Shown: piece by piece, positions 13,060 to 25,712 of the stretch
How positions within the stretch are numbered: position 1 is the first letter of the stretch
Layout of the letters: the number at the start of each line of letters is the position of its first letter
Origin: Rusavskia elegans
Lineage: Eukaryota > Ascomycota > Lecanoromycetes > Teloschistales > Teloschistaceae
DNA length: 64,000 bases
Assembly (NCBI GenBank): GCA_011316305.1
Contig: SAUG01000027.1
Location: 124,001-188,000 of the forward strand
Direction of reading: 5' to 3'
Notes under the pieces: generated by a model
What the model was told of the DNA's origin: nothing
Database searches by the model: none
What the model saw: the letters and a program-made list of their open reading frames with translations, nothing else
Translations under genes and position numbers: made by a program

Positions 13060-14270
13060 TATATTTTAAATTATATAGAGTTAATTTAAAGCTTATTCGA
13101 CTTTAATAGTACCTATAGTACGCTTTTTAGATATTATAATAAAGTTAAAAAGTTATATTTATATTATTCTAAATTATAATATAATACCTCCTATATTTCT
13201 ATTTAAATACCTTCCGTTTATTTCGAATCTTTACTACCGTTATAAATTTTACGCTACTCTAGAAGATACATCGGCTATATCTAGAAATTTTATTACTTCT
13301 ATATAATTAAATACTATTATAATAAATATTATAAACTTCTATCTATCGTCCTTCCTATATATATAATTACTTAAATTAAATTCCTTATATCTATTAGATA
13401 GATCTCTTCCGCTTATTAATATATTACTAGAATAAAGCTATTAGAATAAGGAATAAACTATAAATTTTATAGCTAATATTCTTATATAGTATTAGAATAT
13501 CTATATATATTATCGGATAATAATTCTATTAGTAATAGAAGAATTTAGAAATTAGCTTTACTCCGGTAAAGATATATCTAATACTATTTACCTTTACTAT
13601 AATATCTACTATATCTAATATTCTTATTATATATAGGATTCTATATAGAAAGGCGGTTAAATATTAGTTTTTCTAGAAATATAAAATAATAATTAGAATT
13701 AGGAATAGAAATCGGTATATATTACTCGCTATATAAACTTTTATACTAGAAATTTATTTATAAAATATTATTAGTACCGTCTTATTTAAAATTCGGAAAA
13801 AAGAATAATATATCCTGTTTTTATTCTTCTATATATATTAATTATTATAAATATATTAGCTATATTACGCTATTTTAGTACTCGATATATATTCTATTCT
13901 TCTACTATATTTATTATTATTATTATTACTACCTATGGATTCTATATATATATTAGTATATCTAAATACCGAAGCCTAAAGATATTCTTAAGTCTATAAT
14001 AGATAGTAGTAGTTATAATAATAATATAATTTACGGAAAGAGACTTAAAAGGAAGAAAATATCTAAAAAAGAGCTAAACTATTTTTTAAGAAAATCTATT
14101 TTTATATCCGATTATTATATTATTCTATAATATTTTAGAATAATCTAAAGAGAATAATAGATATTAAAAAAGAAGCTAAAAAAGAAAAAGAAGAAAAGAG
14201 AAAAAAAAAAAAAAAAGAGGAAAGGTAGAACGGAAAGGGAAAGGAAAGAGAAAATAGAAAAATATAACTA
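13060..14270 (+). pseudogene. First coding relic of the 10-kb TIR element, unidentified
   Basis: A plus-strand frame runs through this stretch with stops almost only of the TAG/TAA (former Gln/Trp) type. Many Tyr codons probably stand for former Cys or His (TGT to TAT, CAT to TAT), so a zinc-binding region is possible but cannot be shown. Towards the end it runs into a Lys/Glu-rich low-complexity segment encoded by the polypurine tract at 14166-14262. No family recognised. It is the first relic after the left terminal repeat. Confidence 0.4.
14166..14262 (+). repeat. Polypurine tract (A/G-rich low complexity)
   Basis: Nearly 100 bases of A and G with very few pyrimidines, including a run of 16 A. 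In the plus frame it codes Lys, Glu and Arg only, typical of a charged linker. With few C and no CpA on this strand it offered little to RIP, and so it stands out. Confidence 0.7.
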
Positions 14271-16199
14271 GATAGCTATAGAATAGCTATAATAATCTTA
14301 TTATTTTTTACTAAATCTAAATACTTTATATAGCTATATCTATTCGATAGCCGCCGGGTATCTAATAATAGCGTAAAAGGGCCTAGCTATATAGTAACTA
14401 GATAGTAAACCCGGATAGCTAGCTCTATCCTAATATATTAGAAAAGGTATAATATATTATATTAATTTATAATCGAGTAATATATTTTATAGAAAATATT
14501 AATAAAAGAGTATTAGTATATAATTTTCGATATTTATAATATATATCTATAGTAATAAGGTTTCGGTAAGATTAAAGCTATAAAAATAGTATTTTAAAAG
14601 GAAACCCTATATTTTAGGTTAGTTATATAATATTTTAATAATTATAATAGATATATCGAAAGGTAGCTTATTTTCTATATCTCGTTATTATTACTAAAGT
14701 ATTTTATTATTACTATTACCTATATTTTATATATCGCTATCTCTATATAATTTATACCGCGGTATTCTCTATTATTAGCTAGTAGTATCGATATATTTTA
14801 AATTACCTTTTTAAAAGGCTCTATTAGATTCTTTATCGATATATCTAAAGTTATAGCCGATAGAAAAAATAAATTTAAAAATTAATAAAGAAAATTATAT
14901 AGGAAAGCTTTATTTATAGCTTATTTAAATATATATTCTATATATATACTATATATATATAAGGTATTCAATAGTACTAGATAGACGTAGATAAACGCTT
15001 AAAGGTATTTATCGGCTAGTAGAAGAAAGAATATAGTAAAAAAGAGAGAAAATATAATATATATTTATTCCTACTCCCTATAATAAAAATTTCCTATACT
15101 TCTAAAAGAGTCTATAGATTAAGAATTTATAGATTAAAAGTCTATAGGTTAAGATATTTAGTAATATTAAGTTTATTAAATATATAAAAAATATAGATAG
15201 ATATTTTATATATAATAATAATTCTTATAATAACGAAACCCGATTATTCTATAAAGTATCTTTTTAATTTATTATTTCGCCGATAGGGAGGAAATATAGG
15301 GCCTAGAAAATATATAAAATACGAACTATTAGATAGGGTATCTATATAAATTAAATATTAAAATTATAATATAAAAGAAGAATATTACTACTATACTCTA
15401 AAATATTCTTTCTATTTCTTTTCCGCCGGCGTATAAAGATAATATAGTTCTTTTTTAAGTCTATACCCGGTAGTTCTATAATATTAACTATTTTAGATAG
15501 CTTTATATACGGGATTTATAGGACGGGATCCTAGTATTCTTTACTAAAACTCTCGACTATTATTACCCGAACGAATAATATCCGACAAGTATTTAAATAA
15601 TTATATAAAAAGATCCTATCGATACGTTTAAATTATTTATAGATAGTAATAAAATCTCTAACTTTAAATATAATACGATATTAGAATTTACTAAATAAAT
15701 ATTAGTATATACTTTTACCTATATACTTTAACTCTAATAATAATCTCTAAGCTTTAACTATAGGATAGAAAATTCTAATAGAGAAAATATCTAATAAATA
15801 AAATAATTTATAGATTTATAAAACTAAACTTCGAAGACTATTATATACGCGTGTTAGATAGAATAATATATAGCTTATTATATTTCTAATTATATACCTT
15901 TTATAAAAATAAGAAAAAATCGATATCTATTATAGTAGCGTTTAATTTAACCGGCTATCTATTATTCCGCTTTATATAGCCCGCTTTTAATACTCCGATA
16001 GCTAGTAGCTTTTAATACTTTTTATCTTTAACTATTTTTACTTTTACTTCCTTAATTTCTATATCTACTTTTTTCTATTCCAAGATAGATAGTAATATAT
16101 TTAAAAGTAATAGATAGCGCTAGTAAATAGCTATAATACTTTATATTAATATCGGATCTATCTTGTAGGAGCCTATAAAAATAAATCTGAAATATTACT

Positions 16200-18400
16200 A
16201 TACGCTTTCTTTTTAAAGTAGAAGCTTAATAATATTATATTTATTAGTTTTTAGGACTTCTAATTTATAGCTACTATTAGAATTAGCCAATAGTTTAGAA
16301 ATATTTATATTTTTATAAAAACTAGATAAATATTAAAATAGTAATATCTAATAAATAATAAGAAAGTATATAAATACTAGAGAGTATACCGATATTTATT
16401 CTCGTCTATAAATACTATAATATTATTTAGGGTACCGTATTTAATAGTAATATCTATATAATAGAGAGCGATATATATATTAGGGCGACTTTAGATATTA
16501 AAAAATATTTTAGCTTTTTTTAAGATATTACTATCGATAATAAAAGTCTTACCGAGCTAGTCGATTTATAAAAGAGTTTCTTTATTATAGTCGGCCTAGT
16601 TTAGCTCGTCGCGAAAATTAATAAAGTTTTAATAAAATAGGAGTAGAGGAATCGTTAGTCGATAAAATATAAAGGTTATTTTATAGCGAAATATTAGAGT
16701 AAAGACTAGGATAGTATATTTAAAAAGTTTCTAAAATAATTTTCTATTTTTTTTAAAATATTAATCGAAGTTAAGGCGGTCTATAGAATAAATTCCTAGA
16801 ACTAGAATAATAGTATTATTCCTGGCGATATTACTATAGTAGTAGACGATATAATTAATAGTATTAAAACTAAGACGCTTAACTATAGTAGCTTCTTAGA
16901 CTTTAATATAATAAGGCTTAATTTATTTAAGTCTTAGCTAAATATAGAAAAAGAAGAGATTAATAATAGATATATAGGTATATTCCTATATTCTATAACT
17001 TTAGAGGTAATAGAGAAATAATTATAGCTTAGCCTATAATAGTAGGAAGGGAAAACGGCGTAGCTTATAATAGTATTTATACTAGATTTAAAAGGTAAAA
17101 ATAGCCTCGAAAAGTAACTAAATAGTAATTAGTATTTTAAAATATCTTAGATAGATAAATAATAGATATTAACCTTCTAAAATTATTTCGAAATACTAGT
17201 ATATTCGGAATATATAGTATTAAATAGGTAATTCTATATTAGATCGAATAATAGGGTAATATAAATTAAAGGAATCTATTCGGCTCTTATTTTAAAGCTA
17301 TTAAAGTAAATATTACCTTTAATTTTACTAGCCTATTTTAATTTATCGCCTTTTTTACGTTCTTCTAAAATTCTATAATAAATCCGCCTATTAAAATATA
17401 TATCGAAAGTTAAATCGGTTCTTTTATTTTTAGTAATAAGATATTTAGGATAACCTCTATTTACTAGTAGTAATATTATAGTAGAAATATTATATTACTA
17501 TAGTATATCGGCTATAGAATAATTAGCGAATAGTTATATAGTAATTCTTTTTAATTACTAGGTACTAAATACCTAAAAATACTATTATATATATATAGAC
17601 TAGGGTATCTTAATTATTAATCGGCAGAATAATTCCTTTATCGAGATAACTAATACCAGGCTATAGTATTTAAATAATATCTATAAAGTTACTAGTATAA
17701 GACTTTAAAACTAAATAATCGTTAGTATATCTCGATATATTTAAATAGATTAAATAATAAAAAGATAAAAAAAATATATACTAAGTAGAAATATATTAGC
17801 TTTCCTTTTCCTTTCTTACTAATCTAAAACTATAATAGTAATATAAATTTCTATTAAAGACCTATATATATTACGGTATACCCTGAATATATTAATAAAA
17901 GTTAAAAAAGGTATAGATAAGCTTTTTTAAAACGAAAAAAGCTCCAGTTATAGGCGTCTATATATTACTAATTCTAATTCTTTTTAGGTTAGTAATAATA
18001 GCTATAGAGGATTTAATTAAATTATTAACGGAATAATAGTATTACGAATAACTAATTAAGCGTTATATTTAACTAATAACTTTATAGTAGGCCCTTTAAA
18101 GTAATAATCGAAATAAATATCTTAAATTCTGCCTATAATATACTTAGGTAATATATAGTAGAAATTCTTTTCGGCTAGAAATAATTCCTTAGATTAATAT
18201 TCTAGATATAGAAGGTTAAACTTTCGACTAATCGTAAAAGAAGCGCTATTATAAAACTTTTAAATATAGAAAAAAATTAAACTAATAGCGCTTTTAGTAA
18301 AATTCTTTTTTACTATAAATATATAGCTAAGGTATAGTCGAGACGCTAGCTAGTATAAATAAAACCTATCTAAATATTATAAAAAAACTATATCTAATAG
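16200..18400 (+). pseudogene. Central coding relic of the 10-kb TIR element, unidentified large protein
   Basis: One plus-strand frame can be followed from about 16460 to 18390, more than 600 codons, with no frameshift and with stops that are nearly all TAG, as RIP makes from Gln and Trp. Recognisable stretches include ESDIYIRATLDIKKYF, SLTELVDL, GDITIVVDDIINSIKTK and LDFNIIRLNLFKS. The DD pair in the third might be a catalytic acidic motif, but I cannot place the protein in a transposase family (no pogo, hAT, MULE, CACTA, KDZ, Helitron or tyrosine-recombinase signature seen). Length and position in the middle of a TIR element make it the best candidate for the transposase or an accessory protein. 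Confidence 0.45.
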
Positions 18401-20900
18401 GAAGATAGGAGCGCTATTAGAATATCTAGTAAACTCCCTAGAATATAAATAAATAGATATAAACCAAGCTATAGAATAATAGAGCTCGGATAGGATATTA
18501 ATAAAATATTCTATACTAATATATATCTTATTCCTAAATTACTAAAATAAGAGTATAACTCGGAAAAGTTTAACCGGATTAAAAAAATATATAAATATTT
18601 AAAAGTCTATAAATAACTTTTCTATCTCTTTTTCCTATTATTTTTTAATAGGTATTATAGTAGGTAGTTTTTCTAGTCTAAGTTTAAAAATATACCGCCG
18701 TAATAGTAGGAGTAGAAACTACTCTTTAAAATACTTTTTAAGTATCGCGACCGATCGAAAAAGGCTATAAATCTTATTAAAATCGTCTAATAGATTAAAA
18801 ACCTCTATTAAATAGGTATACTAGTAGCCTATAATCCCGGTAATCTAATACTATATCGCGAAGGCTATTTTAAATTATCTAGAATTATAGTAGTAGAATT
18901 CCTATATATAGGAGGTAATTTCTACTCGGCCTCTATTACCTTAAATTAAGTAATATCTTTAGTATTATTATTATTATTATTATCGGCCTTATATTTTTTA
19001 TAAAAATTATCCTACTATAATAGTATAAAATCTAGTAAAAATATATTTTTAAACTCTACTAGGAATTCCTCTATTTCCGTAAATTCTAGGTAATCTTTAT
19101 TATTATTATAGTCGTTTAAAATATCGATAAGATAGTTATCGGCTAGTACTTTTTTAATAGCTTTAAGAAATTTATTAGTTATAGATATAGCGCTCTATAT
19201 ATAGAATTAGTATAATTCTAATATAAGATAGGGGAGATTTATAAATAATTTAGTCGCGATATTAGTATATAGACGAATATTCTCTTTATCTATAGCTAAT
19301 AATAGGTTATCTTCGTCTTTTTTATCCTTTTTATTCTATTAATTTAGCCGCTATAGATATCTTTTATATAGTAATAGTATATACTATACTTATAATAACT
19401 ATTCTATAAACCGCCTTCGCTTTTATATAGGCTATTCTAGATTACGGAGCTAGGAAATAAAGCCCGATAATAATAAATTATATAATTATAGATAGTATTA
19501 GCGTACCGATAGCAGGATATTACGGACTATAGTTAAAAGGAGGAAAAAAGCTAAAATAAATCTATCTATCGATAAGAAAAAATTATCTTTTAAAAAGCTA
19601 TAATAATTATTAGTATATTTATTTAGATTCTTTTAAAAAAGTAGATAGTACCTAGTATTCTTTAAGGTTTTAGAAAGGGAAGCTAGGGTAGTAAAGTATC
19701 GAAGGGAGTATTAAAAGGAAATACTAGGACTTATAGAAAAAGGCGCTAAAATAATAAAGGTTAGGTAGAATAGTTTTTAAAATATAAAAATCCGAAATAT
19801 AAAAATTCTAAACCTAACTACTATATAGCTATACTGCTACTAACCTTACTAGCGCTATATAACTTCGCTAGCGCCGTATATAATTAGTTTAAAAAACTTT
19901 AGTAACTTTTAGATAACCTTTAGATAAAGGGGACTATTTATAGATAGATCGAAAATTCTATAAAGATCCTAAATACTATAATATACCGATAAGTAATAAT
20001 AGATACTATAAAGATTATTAGTAAAAGAATAGAATTTTAAAATTTAATATTTTATAGATAACCTCTAATTACTATAGTAAAAAAAAGCGATATATATTAA
20101 ATTAATAGTATTCTAGAATATATAAAGGGTTCCCTATAGTATTTAGAATATATTCGCGGGGTCGGCTTTAGTTTACTTTAGTAAAATAGAGTTCCTTACC
20201 TAATTTTCTAGTATTTTAACCTATATATCGCCGCTCTTTTCTTTATATTATAAAGTTCCTAAAGTTATCTAAAGCCTACTATTAATAGCCTATATTTATT
20301 ATAGCTATTTTCCCTTTAAAATATATATTTATTAATTAAGTTTTTCGGTATTATTATCTATATTTCTAGCTTCCTATCCTTATTATTAGTATTTAAAATC
20401 GAGATTACTACCGTTTAGCCTACCTTTTCGAAACTATCTTCTCTTACTTTATTATTATAGCTCGATCTACTAATATACCCCGTTAGTATTCCCGAAAAAA
20501 AGATAAAGATAATAATAATCTCTAGATATAGTATCTTACCCCCCTATAGAAAAGGAAAAAAAGAGTAACCGAGAGTTAGTTATAGATCTCGACGCCTAAA
20601 AAAATAAAACTACCTTTATTTTAATTCTAATTCTATCTAAAATAGTAGTCTAGTTACTAACTCGATACTATATAGACCTAGATAGGAAATTACGTTGATA
20701 TTAGTAGTACTAAAAAGCTATCTAATAACTAGAAATATAATTTTCTAAATCTACTAAAAAGAAATCCTAGGTTTTTATCTAAATATATTATTACTTCGAA
20801 GATACCTAATAAAATCCTAAACTCTAAAAAAGTATTTTAGATTAAATCTATTACTAAAGTTCTTCCTAATATTTCGGGTATATATTAAAGTCTTTCTACC
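18400..20900 (+). pseudogene. Continuation of coding DNA in the 10-kb TIR element, frames unclear
   Basis: Coherent plus-strand stretches continue at about 18640-18900 and 19560-20060, then 20560-20900 with Lys- and Gln-rich sequence. The frame changes at least twice, so there are either introns, indels or more than one gene. No motif recognised. A (TTA)n microsatellite lies at 18962-18983. Confidence 0.3.
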
Positions 20901-22700
20901 GTTTAGAAGTCTCGAGCCTATAGAATATCTACTCCTGCCGGTAGTTCCTCTAGCCCCTATCGAGCTATATAATATTCTTTATCTACTAACCTAATAATAG
21001 TATATCTCCGCTAATATATATTATAGTCTACTTTTATACTCGGCGGTCTAGACGCTAAGCTAGGAGATAATAATTAGTAAAGGTCGCTAACTATACCTAA
21101 AAAATCTAATAAGAAAAAAAAGAAGTAAATACCTATAGAACTAAATAATATAGCCGATATAATATAATATTTACGGTTTACTGATAATATAAAGGCGAAA
21201 TTAATAGAATTATAAAACGATTATTATATTTATTTCCTTTTATATTTAAACTTTAATCCTATATACTAATTAATTACCGGCGTATAGAATCCTATAATTA
21301 AAAATACTAACTAGAAATAGAATAAAAGTAAGATAAAAATCTACTAAAATACTTCTAATTAGAAATATACTTTAATAAATAATATAGTTATAGGTATATC
21401 TAATCTATATATAATAAATCTAGTACTAATAGATTTTAGGAAAAAGTTCGGTAATATATCGCTAAAGATAATATAAATACTATTATCTAAATTATAAATT
21501 ATAAATAGCTAGGTCTATAATTTATAAAATATTATTTTCTATCCTCTTTTATATATATCTTTAACTTTACTCTATCTATTATTAATATTATTAAAACTAC
21601 TATATTATCTATTAAAGCCTTTTATATATTCTAGAATATTTTCTACTACTTCCTTCCTATATTTATTTTAATATTTTCGAGATATTTTTAAATTAACCCG
21701 AATAATCGTATTTTAGATATCTATATTAATTTTACGGCGAGGATTAAATTAATACTAAATTAGTAGGCGGATCCTAATACTATTATCTATTATAAATATA
21801 GCCGGGATAATATTCTAGCTTAATTTAATATTATAGCTTAGTCCGAACGCTTTAAAATTATAAGTATAGACCTAGTTTAAATTACGTAGAAGCCGAAGCG
21901 TACTAAAAAGATCTCTACTAAATATACTCTTCCTAATAATAATAATAACTAGGCGTAGATTAGTAATTTTCCGGAAGAACTTAAAAATAGTAATCCTATA
22001 GATTATTATAGATATCGAAATAGATTTTAAAATAGTAATTAGACTTATATAGATAATTATATTAAAGAGCTAAGATATAAGGATATTAATAATACTATTT
22101 AAAAGGATAGAGACTAGAGGTATCGCTATTATAAACTAAGAGATTAATATAGATTTTTTTCCTTTTATTAGTATTTTTATCGGAACTCTAGGAGATTATA
22201 GATTATAGTTTAGATAATAGAGTTAGAATATAGGCTTAGTAGGCCTTTATATAATAGGCTTTATTAATCTATATAATATATTTTACTATATACTATAAAT
22301 AGGGTACGTATAGATAGCTAGGGTTTATTCTCGATAATATAATACTTTAATTATTTACTACCTAGACGGTTATATATATATCTTAGCTAGACGAAATACT
22401 ATAATAATTATTTAAAGATTTAAATATTATCTATTTTAGATATTTTAGAAAGAGCGCGGAAAAGATAATAAACTTTTAGTAGATATATTCTATATACCGA
22501 GATTATAGTATATAGTTTATAGCCTATTAATTATATATTAGGCTAAATATATTAAAAATAGTAACTCGATAGTAGATTAGAAACTATATAATATTCTAGT
22601 AAAATATAATATTTTCTACTATATAGTTTCTATAGATATTACCTAGTAGTAGTATTTAACTACGTATCTTTAAAAAGATTCTAAATTTTTATATATTAGA
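20900..22700 (+). pseudogene. Last coding relic of the 10-kb TIR element, unidentified
   Basis: The plus strand reads a Ser/Pro/Ala-rich start at about 20940-20985 (STPAGSSSSPYRA). A Lys cluster follows at about 21100-21125 (KKSNKKKKKQ), then a coherent domain to about 21600. After a change of frame a second coherent stretch runs from about 21780 to 22700. It includes DYYRYRNRF and RDQRYRYYKLRDQYRF, rich in Arg, Asp and aromatic residues. A disordered basic start followed by a globular part is common for DNA-binding proteins, but no family is recognised. It ends about 100 bases before the right terminal repeat. Confidence 0.4.
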
Positions 22701-22889
22701 TTTTATAGGATAAAATATAGGCGGTATATCCGCTTAGTACAGTCTATTAGAGCCTTATTAATATAATATTCTAATAAGCATGATATCAGTATACTGCTGA
22801 CAGGCTATGGTTAGAACAGAGGCGCCACCTAAGATAATATTTGAAAACTGTTTATAGATTCTACTATATATTTAACTATAAATCTGATC

Positions 22890-22998
22890 TAGTATATTTT
22901 AGGTCGGATAGTCTAGGTACTAAGGTATTAATTTACTTTATCTTATCTCTTCGCTTAGTTAGCCTATAGAGGTTCAGTGTTCGAATCCTTCGAAAGTC
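22890..22998 (+). promoter_or_regulatory. tRNA-like Pol III promoter inside B2
   Basis: The plus strand has GTCGGATAGTCTAGGTACT (A-box region at about 22902-22920, decayed) and TGTTCGAATCC as B box at 22978-22988, within GTGTTCGAATCCTTC. It corresponds base for base to the module in B1. The spacing of about 70 bases is in the range used by tRNA-derived promoters. Confidence 0.65.
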
Positions 22999-23004
22999 TT
23001 TTTT
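22999..23004 (+). terminator. Pol III T-run after the B2 tRNA-like module
   Basis: Six T directly follow the tRNA-like 3' end (GAAAGTC then TTTTTT), 10 bases after the B box, as at a real tRNA gene. The same arrangement is conserved in B1 at 40559-40564. Confidence 0.65.
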
Positions 23005-23444
23005 CCAAATTTTTAAATGTAAATTGCTTACTAATTAGTAGAGATAAAAGGAATCGGCCAATCGAGTTCGAAAGGTCTAGATCGGCTCTACCGATCTAAC
23101 GATCTGAAAGTCGATAGGTCGATTTCGGTATCGATTTTTGTTTTTTAATACCTAATAAAATATCTAGTCGAATATACTGTTACGGCGTAATATAACGTTT
23201 ATTATAACAGATTTTACGCGTATTTCAATGTCTATTATACGCATACAACAGGATTTTTACCATTTAATATTACGCGTAATATGACGTCAACATCGTATCT
23301 ACACTTTGTTCAGAGACAGAGGGGCCTACCTAAGGTAAATAATAACCATTAGTATTGTATAAAAACTATAGTAAGAAAACGTTTATATATAATAATTCAA
23401 TTATTACTCCGGACAGGGGCCCTAAAAGAGGATATAGTACTAAT

Positions 23445-25284
23445 ATTAAAATTATGATTTAAAAATATTATATTAGACGCTAAAAATATACTAGTAAAAT
23501 TCTAAATATAATATAGAATCTATAATACTGATAAAGCTATAGAATTCAATATCTGATTAGATATCTTCTATTATAATAGCTTTTTCGAAAATATCGAGAT
23601 TTATTTGACTAAATTTTAAAAACTTACTAATAAAATTTTAGCTATAGATATTTTTATTTTAGAATATCTTTCTATTTCGAAATTTTTTAGAAATTTTAAA
23701 ACCGCTTTTAGCTATTTTTAGACTTCGTTTATCTAAAGTAACGTTATCGTTACTAATAAAAATAAGTAAAAATAGAAAATAGTTATCCTAGATTAAACTA
23801 TTAATATTAGTTTTAATAAAAAATATTATTAGAATAGTAGTAGTATATCTACTACTACTAGGATTGAAATCTTTCTATCTATAAATAATATAAATAAACA
23901 AATTACTAAAGTCGATTACTTTTTCTACTATAATTATTATAACTATATAAAGAATACCTACTATAGTCTATATTCTAAATTAAACAAGATATAGATAGTA
24001 GAAAAATAGAAGAACAGCGATAGTAAATACTAAAAAGATAGTAATAATAGAGATAAAAGTAGTAAAAGAAAGGATAGTAAAGATAATAATTCTAAAAATA
24101 AATCTATCGAATCTAAAAAATTATTAAATTTTATTATAATAATACCGGCTTCTATTAATTTTAGCTTTATAACTTTCGCTTCTATAATTTTATTAGCTTT
24201 GCTAAATAATTAGATTTTACTAATTATTAGATATTCGATTATATCGATCACTATTATACTACCTTCTAGCGGTATCTTTTTATCGAATCTAGTATAAAAT
24301 CTATTTAAAATGAATTTATAACCGGTATTAATAGTATTAAAAATTTTGGATTAATTATTAAAAGTACTATTATATATATCTATTTTATTAATAGTAAATA
24401 ATATCCTATAAAACTTTATAATATTTATTATATCTTCGGATCCGGTATTAATTTCCTATTGATATTATAAAATAGGCGTTAAAATAATTATTAAAGACAA
24501 TAATTTTAGCTTTAGCTTTAATATTTCGGTTTAAAAGTTAACTATCTATACCTATTAAAGTCTGTTTCTACTAAATATTAATACCATATAGTACGGCGCT
24601 AATAAATTATATTTGTTTTTTTTATTTTCTATTTCTTTTTTTAATAATATCCGATGTAGCTTTAAAGATTTTTACTAAAATATCGGTAGAATTAAAAAAT
24701 ATTTAATATATCCGGCTTAAATATTTTAGTAACTGGAATTTATTTAAATTAGCGAATATATTTATAGGAATCGATTTATTTAAAGCTTTTAAATCTAAAT
24801 CCGATTTCTAAAAAATTTATATTCTAAATAAATAATATAAATAACTTTATAGAAGCAATATCTATTCTAGTATTAGATTTATAAATTTCGTTTACGCGAA
24901 CTATATAGATTCTATTTAAAAAAGTAAGGTTCTATTAATATAAAATAGAAGTTAATATATCTATATTTTTTTAAATAATAAGACCTAAAAATATAGTATC
25001 TATATAACTAAAATAAAAAATATCTCTAAGATTTCAAAATACTAGATTTACTTTTATATCTATAGTAACAACGATTTTAGAAGTTGTATTATATCTAAAA
25101 ATTTTATTAATAAAGATATCTAATGGAAGCCTACTATATCGAATTATCTATAATAAAATAGTACTTCCGAACGTTTTAGATAAATACTAATATATAAAGC
25201 CAGTTTTATATTAGTTTATAGCCGCTTTAGTTATTTCCGGTTATTTAGTAATAAACTAGATATAATTTTATATAAAAAAAAGGA
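23445..25284 (+). pseudogene. Copia III gag, C-terminal part with zinc-knuckle relic
   Basis: Gag resumes after the retroposon. 23480-23560 matches 63900-64000. At about 23920-23975 the frame reads DYFFYYNYYNYIKNTYYSLY. With Tyr standing for former Cys or His (TGC to TAC, CAT to TAT) this fits a CCHC zinc knuckle, C-x2-C-x4/5-H-I-K-x-x-C, as in Copia Gag. The same block exists inverted at 43945-43990 and 32130-32195. A Lys/Ser-rich stretch follows (24010-24120). Beyond 24150 lie the protease and integrase parts, which I could not resolve motif by motif. Confidence 0.6.
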
Positions 25285-25712
25285 TGGCCTAGATGGCGCA
25301 ATAGCAGAAACTGCGTAACCTGGCGGTCTAATAGATCCGCGCTCTATTTCGGAATTAGCGGAGTTAATCTAGCGGGTCGGAGGTTCGAATCCCTCGAAGG
25401 CTAATCTAATATTTAAGTTTTTTCTATCGACTAAATCGATTTTTATAGAGTTTTAAAATATAGAGAGCCTAGTTAGTAGATCGCCTCGGCCAAGCCGTTT
25501 TAATCGAAGTAAATTAAGTTAATTAAAATCAAATAGATTACCGTTTCCCTTTAGATTTTAGTCTAGATCTGATTCTTTCGGGAAATTTAAGTTCGAATTC
25601 TCGGTATAATATTTAAATACTAAATAATCACGTAATATGATCGAATTAGCGCCTCTAGCGTTCCATTCGTAAAAGACTAAAATCAAAATCCGAATAATCA
25701 ATCGTATAAATA
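25285..25712 (+). mobile_element. tRNA-derived SINE, copy S1
   Basis: This 430-bp copy of the SINE at 50887-51326 is inserted in Copia III. The head has an A box TGGCGCAATAG (25294-25304), a B box GGTTCGAATCC (25382-25392) and a T-run (25418-25423). The body is shared with the other copies, including TTTCTATCGACTAAATCGAT and AGCGCCTCTAGCG, and it ends in a TAAA-type tail. The flanks ATATAAAAAAA (25270-25280) and ATATAAAGAAA (25710-25720) agree at 10 of 11 positions and are probably the target duplication. It is less RIP-mutated than the Copia around it. Confidence 0.85.

Larger units (their letters stand above)
12789..22834 (+). mobile_element. 10-kb TIR element, candidate autonomous partner of the A/B elements
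   Basis: The ends are CTTTAGGCGGCC on the left and GGCGCCACCTAAGA on the right, flanked by TA at 12787-12788 and 22835-22836. They lie inside B2, whose halves match B1 on either side, so both borders are well supported. The first 45 bases resemble the left ends of A3 and B1 (shared blocks CTAGA and GCCTGTTA). The last 40 resemble the right end of A3 (GACAGGC then AGAACA then GGCGCCACCTAA). The terminal 50 bases escaped heavy RIP; the interior is saturated. All coherent frames are on the plus strand (see 13060-14270, 16200-18400, 20900-22700). Size, TA target and TIRs do not match a fungal superfamily I can name. It could be a single element or could contain a further insertion that I missed. 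Confidence 0.7.
12697..23335. mobile_element. Short TIR element B2, split by the 10-kb TIR element
   Basis: TA at 12695-12696 and 23336-23337 bounds this copy. Its left end (CCTTAGGTGGCGC) and 12697-12780 match the left end of B1 at 40069-40157 almost base for base. 22840-23335 matches the right part of B1 (40400-40894). Between them sits the 10,046-bp element at 12789-22834. Its own remaining length is about 590 bp, so it also lacks about 240 bp that B1 has (near 40158-40400). It retains CpA and TpG well, as in 23220-23320. It has no reading frame. Confidence 0.85.
11710..23431 (-). mobile_element. Poly(A) retroposon, 1.08 kb net, with 13-bp target duplication
   Basis: The 13-mer ATATAGTACTAAT flanks this insertion at 11697-11709 and 23432-23444. 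On the minus strand the element ends in an A-run (T-run 11722-11732 on plus) followed by AATTAAAATAAAAC, which is what target-primed reverse transcription leaves. Subtracting the nested DNA at 12697-23337 leaves about 1,081 bp (11710-12696 plus 23338-23431). On the minus strand, 12520 down to 11840 is a frame of roughly 230 codons whose stops are only of the Gln/Trp type. I do not recognise the protein. It could be a 5'-truncated LINE (Tad-type LINEs occur in ascomycetes) or a processed gene copy. The plus strand at 12130-12520 is also fairly open, so the coding sense rests on the tail. Confidence 0.7.

Noticed and set aside
14580..14640. A P-loop ATPase/helicase motif (GFGKIKAIKI) in the 10-kb element
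   Set aside because: Only the GK pair is as expected, no Walker B or other helicase motifs follow in frame, and the frame itself is uncertain. I kept it out of the annotation.
12789..22834. A giant Starship-type element or telomere-linked RecQ helicase
   Set aside because: I looked for the DUF3435 tyrosine-recombinase blocks and for RecQ DEAH-type motifs and found none. The clear TIRs and TA duplication also differ from Starship ends.
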